Shown: positions 44,752 to 53,930 of the stretch, piece by piece
How positions within the stretch are numbered: the first letter of the stretch is position 1
Layout of the letters: each line of letters opens with the position of its first letter
From: Saprospiraceae bacterium
GTDB taxonomy: Bacteria; Bacteroidota; Bacteroidia; Chitinophagales; Saprospiraceae
DNA length: 64,000 nt
Reading direction: 5' to 3'
Assembly (NCBI GenBank): GCA_020630435.1
Contig: JAHDBJ010000010.1
Coordinates: 77,597 to 141,596 of the forward strand
Translations under genes and position numbers: made by a program
The notes under the pieces: model-generated
Database searches by the model: none
Seen by the model: only the letters and a program-made list of their open reading frames with translations
Told to the model about the DNA's origin: nothing

Positions 44752-45300
44752 ATGGCAAGATCAAGAGACAGACTTAGTCAAGAAGTCAATGCCGGCTCTA
44801 TGGCGGATATCGCTTTCTTGCTTCTTATCTTCTTCCTAGTTACAACTACTATTGAGGTCGATAAGGGTATTATGGTAAAGCTACCGCCATGGTCTGATGA
44901 GGAGCCTGATCCTTTAAAATTAAAAACTCGTAACGTTTACTCCGTATTGGTGAATGCTAATGACAAATTGTTAGTCCGAAAAGAACCTATGGAGCCTGGT
45001 CTTCTTAAGGATAAAACCAAAGAGTTTATTATGAATCCGAATGGACAGGAGGATTTGGCAGAGGATCCCGCATCTGCAATTATTTCATTGAAAAATGACC
45101 GAGGTACAAAATATGAAACGTATCTTATGATTTACAATGAGCTAAGAGCCGCATATAACGAAATTTGGGAAGATGAATCTCAGAAAAAGTTTGGAAAGCC
45201 TTACGAAGAGTTGACCATTCCCGAAAAGAAAGAAATTAGAGATAAAGTTCCTTTGGTTATTTCCGAAGCTGAACCAACTTCCTTCGGTAAGGAAGATTAG
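44752..45300 (+). CDS. exbD: Biopolymer transport protein ExbD/TolR (first copy)
   Basis: A 182-residue protein with the ExbD opening: basic N-terminus, then the single helix DIAFLLLIFFLVTTTI preceded by the conserved Asp in SMADIAFLL. The periplasmic domain has VYSVLVNANDKLLVRKEP, and is longer than in proteobacterial ExbD (about 140). Its transmembrane Asp is the presumed proton-relay residue. It lies 6 bases after the 4-TM gene; a second exbD follows after 38 bases. Confidence 0.92.
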   Translation: MARSRDRLSQEVNAGSMADIAFLLLIFFLVTTTIEVDKGIMVKLPPWSDEEPDPLKLKTRNVYSVLVNANDKLLVRKEPMEPGLLKDKTKEFIMNPNGQEDLAEDPASAIISLKNDRGTKYETYLMIYNELRAAYNEIWEDESQKKFGKPYEELTIPEKKEIRDKVPLVISEAEPTSFGKED

Positions 45301-45338
45301 AACAATCTAACGTTTTATCATTTTTAAAATCATTAGCT

Positions 45339-45815
45339 ATGTCTAAGTTTAAAAAGAAAAGAGGAGCGGCAAGTCCTGCAATATCTACTGCTTCTCTTCC
45401 TGATATTATCTTCATGCTTTTATTCTTCTTTATGGTAGTAACTGTAATGAAGGATGCTAGTTTGAAAGTAGACGTTAATGTTCCAGATGCTACGGAATTA
45501 AGCAAATTGGAAAGAAAGTCATTGGTTAACCATATTTATATTGGTCGACCTATGGAAAAATATCAAGCTGTCTATGGAACTTCTCCAAGGCTTCAATTAA
45601 ATGATGCTTTTGGAGCTCCTGAAGATATTCCGTTGTTTTTGGAAAAAGAAAAACTAAATGTTCCTGAACCTATGCATCCATTTATGACTACGTCCCTAAG
45701 AGTCGACAAAGACATTACGATGGGAATTGTTAGTGATGTAAAAACAGCTTTGCGTAAAGCTGGACAGTTAAAAGTTAACTATTCTGCAAAGCCTAGAGGC
45801 AATCAAGGCATTTAG
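45339..45815 (+). CDS. exbD: Biopolymer transport protein ExbD/TolR (second copy)
   Basis: A 158-residue ExbD paralogue: helix DIIFMLLFFFMVVTVM preceded by SLPD, then the periplasmic domain ending KAGQLKVNYSA. Two ExbD proteins next to one ExbB are common in Bacteroidota. Together with ExbB they supply energy through TonB to SusC-type transporters, of which one is encoded in this window. The terminator at 45841-45873 ends the operon. Confidence 0.92.
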   Translation: MSKFKKKRGAASPAISTASLPDIIFMLLFFFMVVTVMKDASLKVDVNVPDATELSKLERKSLVNHIYIGRPMEKYQAVYGTSPRLQLNDAFGAPEDIPLFLEKEKLNVPEPMHPFMTTSLRVDKDITMGIVSDVKTALRKAGQLKVNYSAKPRGNQGI

Positions 45816-45840
45816 AGCATTTCAATCAACGTTTATATAA

Positions 45841-45874
45841 AAAAGACCACTCTAAACTAAGAGTGGTCTTTTTT
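45841..45874. terminator. Intrinsic terminator of the exbBD operon
   Basis: The 13-bp stem AAAAGACCACTCT/AGAGTGGTCTTTT with a 6-base loop and T run. It overlaps the region before the GNAT gene's ATG, supporting that start rather than an upstream one. Confidence 0.93.
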
Positions 45875-45898
45875 GTTTTATTACAAAATACAAATAAA

Positions 45899-46366
45899 AT
45901 GTACCCAAATCATATTGAAGCCCGTTTCGAACATATCCCTTTTATTAAACAACTTATGCAGAAAACCTTTGAAGAGTTTAATCTCTGCCTAGATGATAAA
46001 ATATATCTTGATATAGAAAATCTTGATACTGCCTATAGAGATGGTTTTTTTGGAATATTACAAGACGAAGAAAAAGAAAATGTAGGCACTTTTGGTTTAT
46101 TTAAAATTGATGACCACACAGCAGAAATTCGTAAGATGTATCTCCTCCCTCAAGCAAGAGGGAAAGGTTATGGCCAATGGATGTTAAATTTTTTATTAGA
46201 AAAAGCACGCACCCTAAATTATCAAACGGTCATATTAGAAACAACAACTGCCTTTGAAGAAGCTATTAAACTCTACGAAAAACATGGGTTTAAACCTACT
46301 AAAAAGACAAAAGGTAGTGGGTGTTCCTCAAGTTGTGAACGAAGCTTCAGTTTAATCTTAAAGTAA
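45899..46366 (+). CDS. GNAT-family acetyltransferase
   Basis: From the ATG at 45899 (155 residues); a start 36 bases upstream would sit in the terminator. The acetyl-CoA motif A is MYLLPQARGKGYGQWML, preceded by strand EIRKMYL and followed by LLEKARTLNYQTVILET and YEKHGFKPT, typical of GNAT enzymes. The acceptor substrate is unknown. A terminator-like hairpin lies after the stop. The C-terminal CSSSCERSF has two Cys residues, without obvious meaning. Confidence 0.85.
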   Translation: MYPNHIEARFEHIPFIKQLMQKTFEEFNLCLDDKIYLDIENLDTAYRDGFFGILQDEEKENVGTFGLFKIDDHTAEIRKMYLLPQARGKGYGQWMLNFLLEKARTLNYQTVILETTTAFEEAIKLYEKHGFKPTKKTKGSGCSSSCERSFSLILK

Positions 46367-46370
46367 AAAA

Positions 46371-46397
46371 TAGGACTTCGAAAACTTCGAAGCCCTA
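46371..46397. terminator. Terminator-like hairpin between convergent genes
   Basis: TAGGACTTCGAA pairs with TTCGAAGCCCTA with one A/C mismatch. It separates the GNAT and receptor genes. Confidence 0.6.
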
Positions 46398-46422
46398 CGC
46401 CATATTTCAATATTAAACACTT

Positions 46423-48843
46423 TTAGTTCCCTGATTTTATACGGTTTTCTTCATCTTCGAGTCCCGTTCTACGATTTCTATTTTTCACTTTCTCATTACC
46501 AAATAAATAAGAAAAGTTTACTTTAAACCGTTGACTATCCCAAGCACCATTTCCTATCATTCGCAAATCTCCAAAGTTACTTTCTCCTCTCCAATTATTA
46601 CTATTAAAAATATCACTTACGGATAACTTCAATTTGCCTTTTCCCTTAAATAGCTTTTTACTCACGCCAAAATCAATACTATACATATCCTCCATTTCGA
46701 AAGTCCCCCCCCATAAACTTGGGCTATTATACCAACCTGATAATTCCGCAGCAAAATCATGTGGCAACATAAAAGTCTGTTGTGCATAAATATTAAAAGA
46801 GGTTGCTTTTACATCTACTATTTTTCCTTCTCCGAAATCTGCTTTATTGTGCTGATGATAAGCTGTGATACTTGTATAAGTACTCCACCATTTTTTAATC
46901 GGAAGCGGAGAGCTAATATTTATACTATAATTGTATTGATCCGCCAAATTCAACCATGTAATAAAGCTCGCTGTTTCATTGGCCGTATCTACAAGCCTCG
47001 TAATTAAATCACTCGTATGGCTAAATCTAAACGTCGTATTTAACGCATAATTAAACGAATACGATAATTGGATACTATTCGTATATTCTGGGTTTAAAAA
47101 AGGATTTCCCTTCTGAAAAGTCAACTCATCCAAACGACTTTCAAAAGGATTTAAATCCTCATAAGAAGGTCTATTGATACGTCTACTATACGATAACTGG
47201 AATGTGTTTTTAGCATTCAATTGATACGACAGTCCCGCAGATGGAAAAACATCGATGTAATTTCGTTTGACATTTTCATCATTAATTGGCTTCATCGCAA
47301 TTAAATCTCCTTCTGAATTTGTCTGTTCTAACCGAAGCCCTAACTGAATACTAAATTTCCCTGCTTGTCTATTCAAATTGGCATATACTGCATTAACATT
47401 TTCTGTATATATAAATTGGTTGCTCCTATCAATATCTATTGATTCAATAGCGTTATTAATATTATAAAAATCAAAAATATTATCGGTTTCTACTAGAGCA
47501 GTTTTTGCTCCTATTTCTAATTTATTTTTACCAAGTGGCTGTTCATAATCCACTTTAAATGTATAAATATCAATATCTTTTGGTGTCTCAAATCGATAGA
47601 TTCTTTCTGTTAGGGTTTCCTCTTCCTCATTATCTTTATAATAATTAGGTTGAAACTCATCCGAATTCATACGATAACGACCATAATCAATATCAATATT
47701 TAAACCTTTATCATTTTCTCCTTTATATTGATAATTAATATTAAAATTAGCATTGAGCCTATCACCCTCATTAACGGTATTCGCCACTAACACACTATCA
47801 ATTCGTTCATTTCCTATTGCACCAATAGGCGTTCTAGTGTTTGATATATCTGAATAATTGCTTTGATTGGTATTCACTAAAAAACCAATGGTATGTTTAT
47901 CATTTATAAAAAAGTCTGAACCAAACTTAACATTATAACCTTGCCAACTATTATTCGAAATACCTTTATTGTCAAACCATTGACCAAACTGTTCTCTATA
48001 GAGATTTGTTTCATTCCAATTCTCTCCTTTGTAACCTCCCAAGGTAGCATATAGATTCACTAGTTTATTTCTATAATTTGAAGAAATCGATCCGTTATAT
48101 CTTGCTTTTTCTCCTATAGAATATCCCATATTCAGACTCGTATTAAAGCCATGTTTTTTGTTCTTTTTCAATTTTATATTGATGATTCCCGCATTCCCCT
48201 CTGCATCAAATTTAGCAGAAGGATTTGTAATAATTTCAATAGCATCTATCTCAGAAGACTGTAATGTCTTTAAATAATTTGCTAAATCATCTCCTGTTAA
48301 AGGAGAAGGTCGACCATCAATATAAACTTGTACCCCTGTCTTCCCTAAAACTGTAACATTTTCATTATTATCAACTATTACCCCAGGAGATTTTTGCAAT
48401 AATTCTAAAGCATTATTACCCGAAGCATTTACACTTCCCTCTACATTAAATACCATTTTATCAGGTTTCAATTCCATCAACGGTCTTTGGGCTGTAACAG
48501 TCACTTCAGAAAGCGACTCACTAGCACTTTCTATCTTCATCGTTTCTAGTATTTTTGTTTCTCCTTCAGTGAGTGAAAATAATGAGGTACTAGAATTCTG
48601 GTAACCAACAAAACTTGAGGTGATAAAGTAATCTCCAGACGACAGTCGATTAAACTCAAAACTACCATCATCCTCCGAAAAAACACCTTTAACCATCGTA
48701 CTGTCTTTAGCATAGAGTACTATATTGGCAAATCCTATCCCTTCCCCTGAAATATTATCTTGTAACTTCCCTTTAATTGAAGTCTGTGCATTTAGATATG
48801 TCTGTGTTATAAATAATAAAATTATGAAATACGGAATTCTCAT
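46423..48843 (-). CDS. TonB-dependent outer-membrane receptor (OMP_b-brl_3 family)
   Basis: From the ATG at 48841-48843 (806 residues), which begins MRIPYFIILLF and a signal peptide ending LNAQT; a start 51 bases upstream would place a charged leader before it. The layout is: a carboxypeptidase-regulatory-like domain (about 25-100: IKGKLQDNISGEGIGFANIV), a plug with LSEVTVTAQRPLMELKPDK and YIDGRPSPLTGDDL, and a long barrel with SAGLSYQLNAKNTFQLSYSR and RINRPSYEDLNPFES. Such receptors differ from SusC in length and lack a SusD partner. Substrate unknown. Confidence 0.9.
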   Translation of the reverse strand: MRIPYFIILLFITQTYLNAQTSIKGKLQDNISGEGIGFANIVLYAKDSTMVKGVFSEDDGSFEFNRLSSGDYFITSSFVGYQNSSTSLFSLTEGETKILETMKIESASESLSEVTVTAQRPLMELKPDKMVFNVEGSVNASGNNALELLQKSPGVIVDNNENVTVLGKTGVQVYIDGRPSPLTGDDLANYLKTLQSSEIDAIEIITNPSAKFDAEGNAGIINIKLKKNKKHGFNTSLNMGYSIGEKARYNGSISSNYRNKLVNLYATLGGYKGENWNETNLYREQFGQWFDNKGISNNSWQGYNVKFGSDFFINDKHTIGFLVNTNQSNYSDISNTRTPIGAIGNERIDSVLVANTVNEGDRLNANFNINYQYKGENDKGLNIDIDYGRYRMNSDEFQPNYYKDNEEEETLTERIYRFETPKDIDIYTFKVDYEQPLGKNKLEIGAKTALVETDNIFDFYNINNAIESIDIDRSNQFIYTENVNAVYANLNRQAGKFSIQLGLRLEQTNSEGDLIAMKPINDENVKRNYIDVFPSAGLSYQLNAKNTFQLSYSRRINRPSYEDLNPFESRLDELTFQKGNPFLNPEYTNSIQLSYSFNYALNTTFRFSHTSDLITRLVDTANETASFITWLNLADQYNYSINISSPLPIKKWWSTYTSITAYHQHNKADFGEGKIVDVKATSFNIYAQQTFMLPHDFAAELSGWYNSPSLWGGTFEMEDMYSIDFGVSKKLFKGKGKLKLSVSDIFNSNNWRGESNFGDLRMIGNGAWDSQRFKVNFSYLFGNEKVKNRNRRTGLEDEENRIKSGN

Positions 48844-49307
48844 TTTTCCTTTGTTTTGTTTAAATAATAAAGTGTTCTTTTTGAAATAATCCAATCTAAT
48901 CTAGCCCTTCGTATTGTCATTACAATAGAAGTCAATAGCTGATAAATCAGATTTTGTTTAATTAGCAATTTTTAAAAGACTGTTTGGAAATAACTTAGCA
49001 ATGGTGAAATAATATTGAAAACTCGAGCTATCTATTTTTTATATTCCCAAATAAGTAAACTTTCCTTTTTGAAGCCAATAATATTGATGTCTGCTTCCCT
49101 TTTTCCGACATAAGACGACTTTTTGCACTTAAAGGTTACAGCAAAACTATTTTTTTTAAAGACATTAATATTTTTTGAAGGTTGCAAATCATTATAACAT
49201 ACTATAAAAATATTTTAGATACTTTTAAAACTAAGTCATAAAATAGCTGTTTAATATTTTTAAAATACAGTATCAATCTTCTATTTTTACCAAAATCAAT
49301 AATCTAT
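48844..49307. other. AT-rich gene-free stretch upstream of ribH
   Basis: 464 bases between divergent genes with no credible ORF. Only a small inverted repeat TATTGT-CATT-ACAATA at 48912-48927 stands out. No FMN-riboswitch-like conserved motif was recognised before ribH. Confidence 0.5.
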
Positions 49308-49829
49308 ATGGCAACTGCATTAAAAAGTTTATCAGAATACGATGAATCCAAAATACCTTCGGCAGAAGGAAAAAAATTTGGAATTATAATCTCGGAATAC
49401 AACAATAATGTGACATTTCCTTTATATGAGGGTTGTTATAATACATTAACCAAACATGGTGCGCTTGAAGAAGATATTCACACTCTACAAGTACCTGGTG
49501 CTTTTGAATTGACAGCTGGTGCGAGAATGTTAGCACAAAGTAGAAAGTTTGATGCTGTTATCTGTATTGGATGCGTCATAAAAGGAGAAACAACACATAA
49601 CGAATACATTAATAATGCCGTAGCCTTAGGTTTAACTAATCTATCTCTAGCAACAGGAATCCCTTTTATTTTTGGACTTCTAACGCCTAACACTTTAGAA
49701 CAAGCACTTGATCGTGCTGGAGGAAAGCACGGTAATAAAGGCGTGGAAGCAGCTACTACTGCTTTAAGAATGGTCGCTCTAAAAAAAGAACTCGGCAAAG
49801 ACAATCACAAAATCGGCTTTAGTTTCTAA
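49308..49829 (+). CDS. ribH: 6,7-dimethyl-8-ribityllumazine synthase
   Basis: A 173-residue protein with the lumazine synthase blocks: strand IISEYNNNV, VPGAFELTAGARML, the catalytic-loop GCVIKGETTHNEYI (with conserved His in THNEY), and GIPFIFGLLTPNT, then QALDRAGGKHGNKG. It catalyses condensation of the pyrimidine with dihydroxybutanone phosphate in riboflavin synthesis. Neighbours are not riboflavin genes, as is usual in Bacteroidota. Start is an ATG preceded by an AT-rich leader. Confidence 0.95.
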   Translation: MATALKSLSEYDESKIPSAEGKKFGIIISEYNNNVTFPLYEGCYNTLTKHGALEEDIHTLQVPGAFELTAGARMLAQSRKFDAVICIGCVIKGETTHNEYINNAVALGLTNLSLATGIPFIFGLLTPNTLEQALDRAGGKHGNKGVEAATTALRMVALKKELGKDNHKIGFSF

Positions 49830-49904
49830 TACATATTATATTGAATCGCCTTCCTGCTCCAAATAGTCATCCGTATTATTTGGTACTACTAGTATTGACG
49901 CTTG

Positions 49905-50382
49905 TGAAATCACACTAGATTGAGAAACTGCTTCTATCACTTCGAAGTCTATCGATTAAATACAAGAACCAATAGAGAATTAATTATTGATAAAATAGAT
50001 GGTAAATATCCACTTGGAGGGCATTACACAACAACGCATAGAATAAAATGGGGAATATTTGTATCGTCTAAAAATGGTTGATTTAGACAATAGCTTTGAA
50101 TATTCTCCATATCGTTCAATAAATATACGATGTGGGACGAAAAGGTTTAGTCTTAGATCAAATCCTTTGGTTGGAGAACGTTTACTGATATTGACATTCT
50201 CAGCCCCAAAAGCCAATGAACACATTCAAATCATAGATATACATGGTGGAGTTTTAAAATCTATCGTTCTAGATTCCAATAATGGAGAAGAAATAAAAAT
50301 TGATTTGAGTGATTTCGTTTTGGGAACATATCTAGTCAAAATCTCTTCTGGTTCATCTCAAAAAATCATTATAGCAGAATAA
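49905..50382 (+). pseudogene. Decayed remnant of a T9SS-secreted protein
   Basis: Fragments in different frames match the end of a fibronectin-like module and a T9SS sorting domain. At about 49905-49940 EITLD-stop-ETASI looks like a former LxWETAS block with Trp changed to a stop. At about 49941-50040 FEVYRLNTRTNREL continues in another frame. From 50047 YRLKMVDLDNSFEYS, then SNPLVGERLLILTFS and DIHGGVLKSIV, form a type A sorting domain ending IIIAE. The reading frame changes between the pieces and no ATG-led whole gene exists, so it is a dead fragment. Confidence 0.7.
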
Positions 50383-50499
50383 GTAAAGTTGAAATAGTAT
50401 GCAATGCTCACGACTTCATCTGACTATACTTCAAATCGAAAGTTTGTTTTTCTGCTTTATTAAATAAGATAGTTTCTAAAACTTCATTTTCAGTAAAAG

Positions 50500-50540
50500 C
50501 AAGATTCAATCATAATGATTAGGGTCTTGTTTTTTATTTT
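50500..50540 (+). terminator. Weak intrinsic terminator
   Basis: CAAGA...TCTTG with inner AATCAT/ATGATT and a T-rich tail lies downstream of the pseudogene. Confidence 0.45.
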
Positions 50541-50641
50541 TTTAAAAAAATAATTCTAATAATCATCAAATAAAAAACCAAAATATTAATTTCATATCCT
50601 GTTTTAATATCTAAAACTATGCTTACTAACCGAATTCTACT

Positions 50642-51853
50642 ATGAGGCAGCAATTGTCAAACTTTATATCCAATACACGAATCAGTACTGCAAAAGCCAC
50701 ATCGTTTGCAAAATTTGTCTTAAAAATAAGACCTAAAAGAAGTTTCGATGTTGCTCGAATTCCTCCTGAACCTGATTATGATGATTTAGAAAATTGGGCC
50801 GTACATCCTCATAAAAAAGGGAAATCTGATCTAATCCCAAAAGGCCTTAAACCAAACAACAAAGCCAAAAAAGCAGACGTCTTCTTTATACACCCTACTA
50901 GCTATTTTGGAAATTATAATTGGAACTATCCTTTCGATGATAATCTCACTACTTTAGAGATGACCGACGAGATGATTGTCCCCAGTCAAGCAACCGTATT
51001 CAATGAATCCTGTAGTATTTTTGCGCCACGATACAGACTGGCCACCTTTTATACGTTTTTACAACCTTGTGATAGTGGTCGTCGAGCCTTAGAACTTGCT
51101 TATTCAGATATAGAAAGGGCTTTTGATTATTTTATAAAAAAACAAAACCATGGCAGACCCTTTTTCATCGCTAGTCATAGTCAAGGCAGCTTACACGCTA
51201 TGCGATTATTAGAAGAGAAAATTGAAAACTCTGAGCTTCGTCATCAAATGGTTGCTGCTTATGTTGTTGGTTTTAGATTCCCTATTGAGAAATTTGGAAC
51301 AGCCTTCAAAAACCTCCAACCCTCTGAATCTCCCACAGATACTGGAACAATAATCGCTTGGGATACCTATATCGAATCAGGTAAATATGCACACTTTATC
51401 GATTTAGCAGAAATCTGGTATTCTACACCTAGTGGTAAAGGAGCATGGAAGCTCCGTTCTAGAAAGAAAGTCCTTGGCGTAAACCCCTTAACTTGGACAA
51501 GAGATTTAGAACTAGCCGATAAATCCAAGAACTTAGGCGCTATTCACATTGTCTCAAAATCTTCTAGAGGATTCAAGTTTGATAATCTAATCCATAAAGA
51601 TGGTTTTGGAATCAATACAAGCGCCTTGTCTGCCCCTCAAATTGGTGAAGTCTCTGCTCAATTGGGTAAAAAAGGGTTTTTATATATCTCTAAACCCAAA
51701 AACCATCACTTCAAGCTCGCTATTCTACCTTTTGGAAACTATCATAATTACGATTACGGCTTATTTTATATGAATATTCGAAAAAATATTAAAGACCGTC
51801 TTGACGCTTTCCTAAAAAAACAAAGTACGAAGTTGTTTAATAATGAAGGTTGA
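50642..51853 (+). CDS. DUF3089-family alpha/beta hydrolase
   Basis: A 403-residue protein with the DUF3089 pattern: ADVFFIHPTSYFGNYNWNYP, SSIFAPRYR-like CSIFAPRYRLATFYTF, and the nucleophile elbow ASHSQGSLHAMRL, then AAYVVGFRFP. Proteins of this group look like serine hydrolases of unknown substrate. The N-terminus has no clear signal peptide. The last codons and the stop are inside copy B of the 78-bp repeat, so the C-terminal KLFNNEG was probably created by the insertion. I am fairly sure of the family and not of the function. Confidence 0.85.
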   Translation: MRQQLSNFISNTRISTAKATSFAKFVLKIRPKRSFDVARIPPEPDYDDLENWAVHPHKKGKSDLIPKGLKPNNKAKKADVFFIHPTSYFGNYNWNYPFDDNLTTLEMTDEMIVPSQATVFNESCSIFAPRYRLATFYTFLQPCDSGRRALELAYSDIERAFDYFIKKQNHGRPFFIASHSQGSLHAMRLLEEKIENSELRHQMVAAYVVGFRFPIEKFGTAFKNLQPSESPTDTGTIIAWDTYIESGKYAHFIDLAEIWYSTPSGKGAWKLRSRKKVLGVNPLTWTRDLELADKSKNLGAIHIVSKSSRGFKFDNLIHKDGFGINTSALSAPQIGEVSAQLGKKGFLYISKPKNHHFKLAILPFGNYHNYDYGLFYMNIRKNIKDRLDAFLKKQSTKLFNNEG

Positions 51854-51906
51854 TTTTAATTATAAGTGCTTGTAAATAATTCATCATTCTATTTTTAAAC
51901 CGCTTC
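51829..51906. repeat. 78-bp structured repeat, copy B
   Basis: Same 78-bp unit as at 22240-22317, three mismatches, same orientation. The left 25 bases are the last codons and stop of the DUF3089 gene. Confidence 0.85.
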
Positions 51907-52017
51907 TACATAAACTAGAGTCTATTTCAAACCATTAAGGAAAAATTGTAGAATAGTAAAGAATTTGTATCTTAGCACTACGAATTAGATTATAATTCCA
52001 TATTAGTGCTTACCAAT

Positions 52018-52060
52018 AAAACACACCTGTATCTTAAATAAGGGATACAGGTGTGTTTTT
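52018..52060. terminator. Intrinsic terminator upstream of argB
   Basis: The 16-bp stem AAAACACACCTGTATC-type (52018-52033) pairs with GATACAGGTGTGTTTT (52044-52060) and is followed by T's. It lies 27 bases before argB, so it ends upstream transcription, or may attenuate argB. Confidence 0.9.
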
Positions 52061-52086
52061 AATTTTACAATAACGAACATTACAAA

Positions 52087-52866
52087 ATGGAAAAACTAAG
52101 TATTCTAAAAATTGGAGGAAATATCATCAATAAAGCAGATCTATTAAAGATAGTTTTAAACAATTTCTCTAATCGAACAGAAAAAAAAATATTGGTACAC
52201 GGTGGTGGGCGCAAAGCAAGCGAGCTGATGCGACAAATGAACTTAGAACCACAAATGATTGATGGAAGAAGGGTAACAGACGCTCCAACTCTAGAAATCG
52301 TAACGATGGTGTACGCTGGTTTATTAAATAAAAAAATAGTAGCCCAACTACAGTATTTTGGTACCAATGCACTAGGACTGGCAGGTGCTGACCTAAACAG
52401 TATTCAAGCCCATAAGCGTCCTGTCAAAACTATAGATTATGGCTTTGTGGGCGATATAGATAAAGTATCTGGTGATTCCATTGAACTTTTACTCCAACAT
52501 AATATTACGCCTGTTTTTTGTGCAATTACACATGATCAAAAAGGACAACTCCTCAACACCAATGCCGATACAATTGCTGCTACAATAGCAAGTGCCTTAG
52601 CCAAAAGTTATGATGTAGATTTATTGTATTGTTTTGGAAAAAAGGGTGTCCTTAAAGATCCTAATGACGACGAGAGTATCATTCCTTTTATGAATTATGA
52701 ATCGTTCAAAACATACCAACAAAAGGGGATTATCTCTAATGGGATGATTCCTAAACTAGATAATGCTTTTGACGCCTTGGGTAAAGGTGTAAGTCGAGTC
52801 CTTATCGGAAGTCCTGCAATTGCTGAAAGTAATTTTCAAGAAACCTGCACAATTCTAAACTTATAA
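52087..52866 (+). CDS. argB: Acetylglutamate kinase
   Basis: A 259-residue protein of the amino-acid kinase fold: KIGGNIINKADLL (ATP-phosphate-binding), VHGGGRKASELM (substrate binding), then NADTIAATIASAL and GMIPKLDNAFDAL. It phosphorylates N-acetyl- (or, in some Bacteroidota, N-succinyl-) glutamate in arginine synthesis. The stop TAA shares its last base with the next ATG (TAATG), indicating a translationally coupled operon with the argE-like gene. Confidence 0.93.
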   Translation: MEKLSILKIGGNIINKADLLKIVLNNFSNRTEKKILVHGGGRKASELMRQMNLEPQMIDGRRVTDAPTLEIVTMVYAGLLNKKIVAQLQYFGTNALGLAGADLNSIQAHKRPVKTIDYGFVGDIDKVSGDSIELLLQHNITPVFCAITHDQKGQLLNTNADTIAATIASALAKSYDVDLLYCFGKKGVLKDPNDDESIIPFMNYESFKTYQQKGIISNGMIPKLDNAFDALGKGVSRVLIGSPAIAESNFQETCTILNL

Positions 52867-53930
52867 TGATTATCGAACAACTCTATAAAGAGGTTTTAAG
52901 TCTCCTAAGACAATTAATTGCTATAGAATCTTTTTCTAAAGCGGAAGATAAAACAGCAGATCGCATTCAACATTTTTTCCAAGAAAAGCAGATCCACATT
53001 GAGCGATTTGGGAATAATATTATTGTTAAAAATAAATATTTCAACCCCAACCTTCCTACTATTCTACTCAACTCTCATCATGATACCGTAAAACCTGCAG
53101 CAGGTTGGAAAAGAAATCCTTTTTCTCCTGATATTGAAGATGGGATTTTGTATGGTTTAGGTAGTAATGATGCAGGCGCATCGCTTGTCGCTTTGGCAGC
53201 TGCTTTTTTATATTTTTATGATAAAAAAATATTACCATACAACCTAATTTACGCAGCTACTGCTGAAGAAGAAATCTCGGGTAAAAATGGGATTGTTTCA
53301 ATCTTGGATGCCCTTGGAGAAATCAGTGTAGCTATTGTAGGTGAGCCTACACAGATGCGAATGGCAATCGCCGAAAAAGGATTAATGGTAATAGATGGTC
53401 TGGCTCATGGTAAAGCAGGACACGCTGCTAGAGACGAAGGAATCAATGCTCTATATATAGCCTTACAAGACATTAATTGGATAAAAAACTTTATACCTTC
53501 TAAAACATCTGATTTTCTAGGCAAGACAAAATTAAGCGTAACACAAATCCAAGCAGGTACGCAACACAATGTTGTTCCTGATTATTGTACGTTTGTTATT
53601 GATGTTCGAACGAATGAATTGTATTCTAATGAAGCTATCTTTCAAATTTTACAAGAAAATACGCAATCTGAACTAACCGCCCGCTCCTTCCGACTAAATT
53701 CTTCTAGAATAGAATTGGAACACCCTCTTGTACAACGAGGAATCAATCTAGAGTTGGAATATTTTGGCTCTCCAACTTTATCAGACCAAGCCCTTATGCC
53801 TTTTCCATCCTTAAAAATAGGTTGTGGTAAATCTGCTCGTTCTCACACGGCTGGAGAACATATTTATTTACAAGAAATTGAAGAAGGTATTCAAACCTAC
53901 ATCCAACTACTAGATGGTTTGCAACTCTAA
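52866..53930 (+). CDS. argE: M20-family deacylase (ArgE/acetylornithine-deacetylase-like)
   Basis: A 354-residue zinc amidohydrolase with NSHHDTVKPA (metal ligand His/Asp), GLGSNDAGASL, TAEEEISGKNG (general base Glu), EPTQMRMA and GCGKSARSHTAGEH (final ligand region). It removes the acyl group of an acylated arginine precursor. Overlap with argB by one base shows co-translation. The symbol argE is by context and family; in Bacteroidota succinylated intermediates are an alternative. Confidence 0.87.
   Translation: MIIEQLYKEVLSLLRQLIAIESFSKAEDKTADRIQHFFQEKQIHIERFGNNIIVKNKYFNPNLPTILLNSHHDTVKPAAGWKRNPFSPDIEDGILYGLGSNDAGASLVALAAAFLYFYDKKILPYNLIYAATAEEEISGKNGIVSILDALGEISVAIVGEPTQMRMAIAEKGLMVIDGLAHGKAGHAARDEGINALYIALQDINWIKNFIPSKTSDFLGKTKLSVTQIQAGTQHNVVPDYCTFVIDVRTNELYSNEAIFQILQENTQSELTARSFRLNSSRIELEHPLVQRGINLELEYFGSPTLSDQALMPFPSLKIGCGKSARSHTAGEHIYLQEIEEGIQTYIQLLDGLQL

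Noticed and set aside
43505..45815. Operon as gliding/T9SS motor genes gldL/gldM
   Set aside because: The order and motifs are those of ExbB and two ExbD proteins; no GldM-like long periplasmic protein follows.
48844..49307. FMN riboswitch upstream of ribH
   Set aside because: No conserved FMN-aptamer motif could be seen, only AT-rich sequence.
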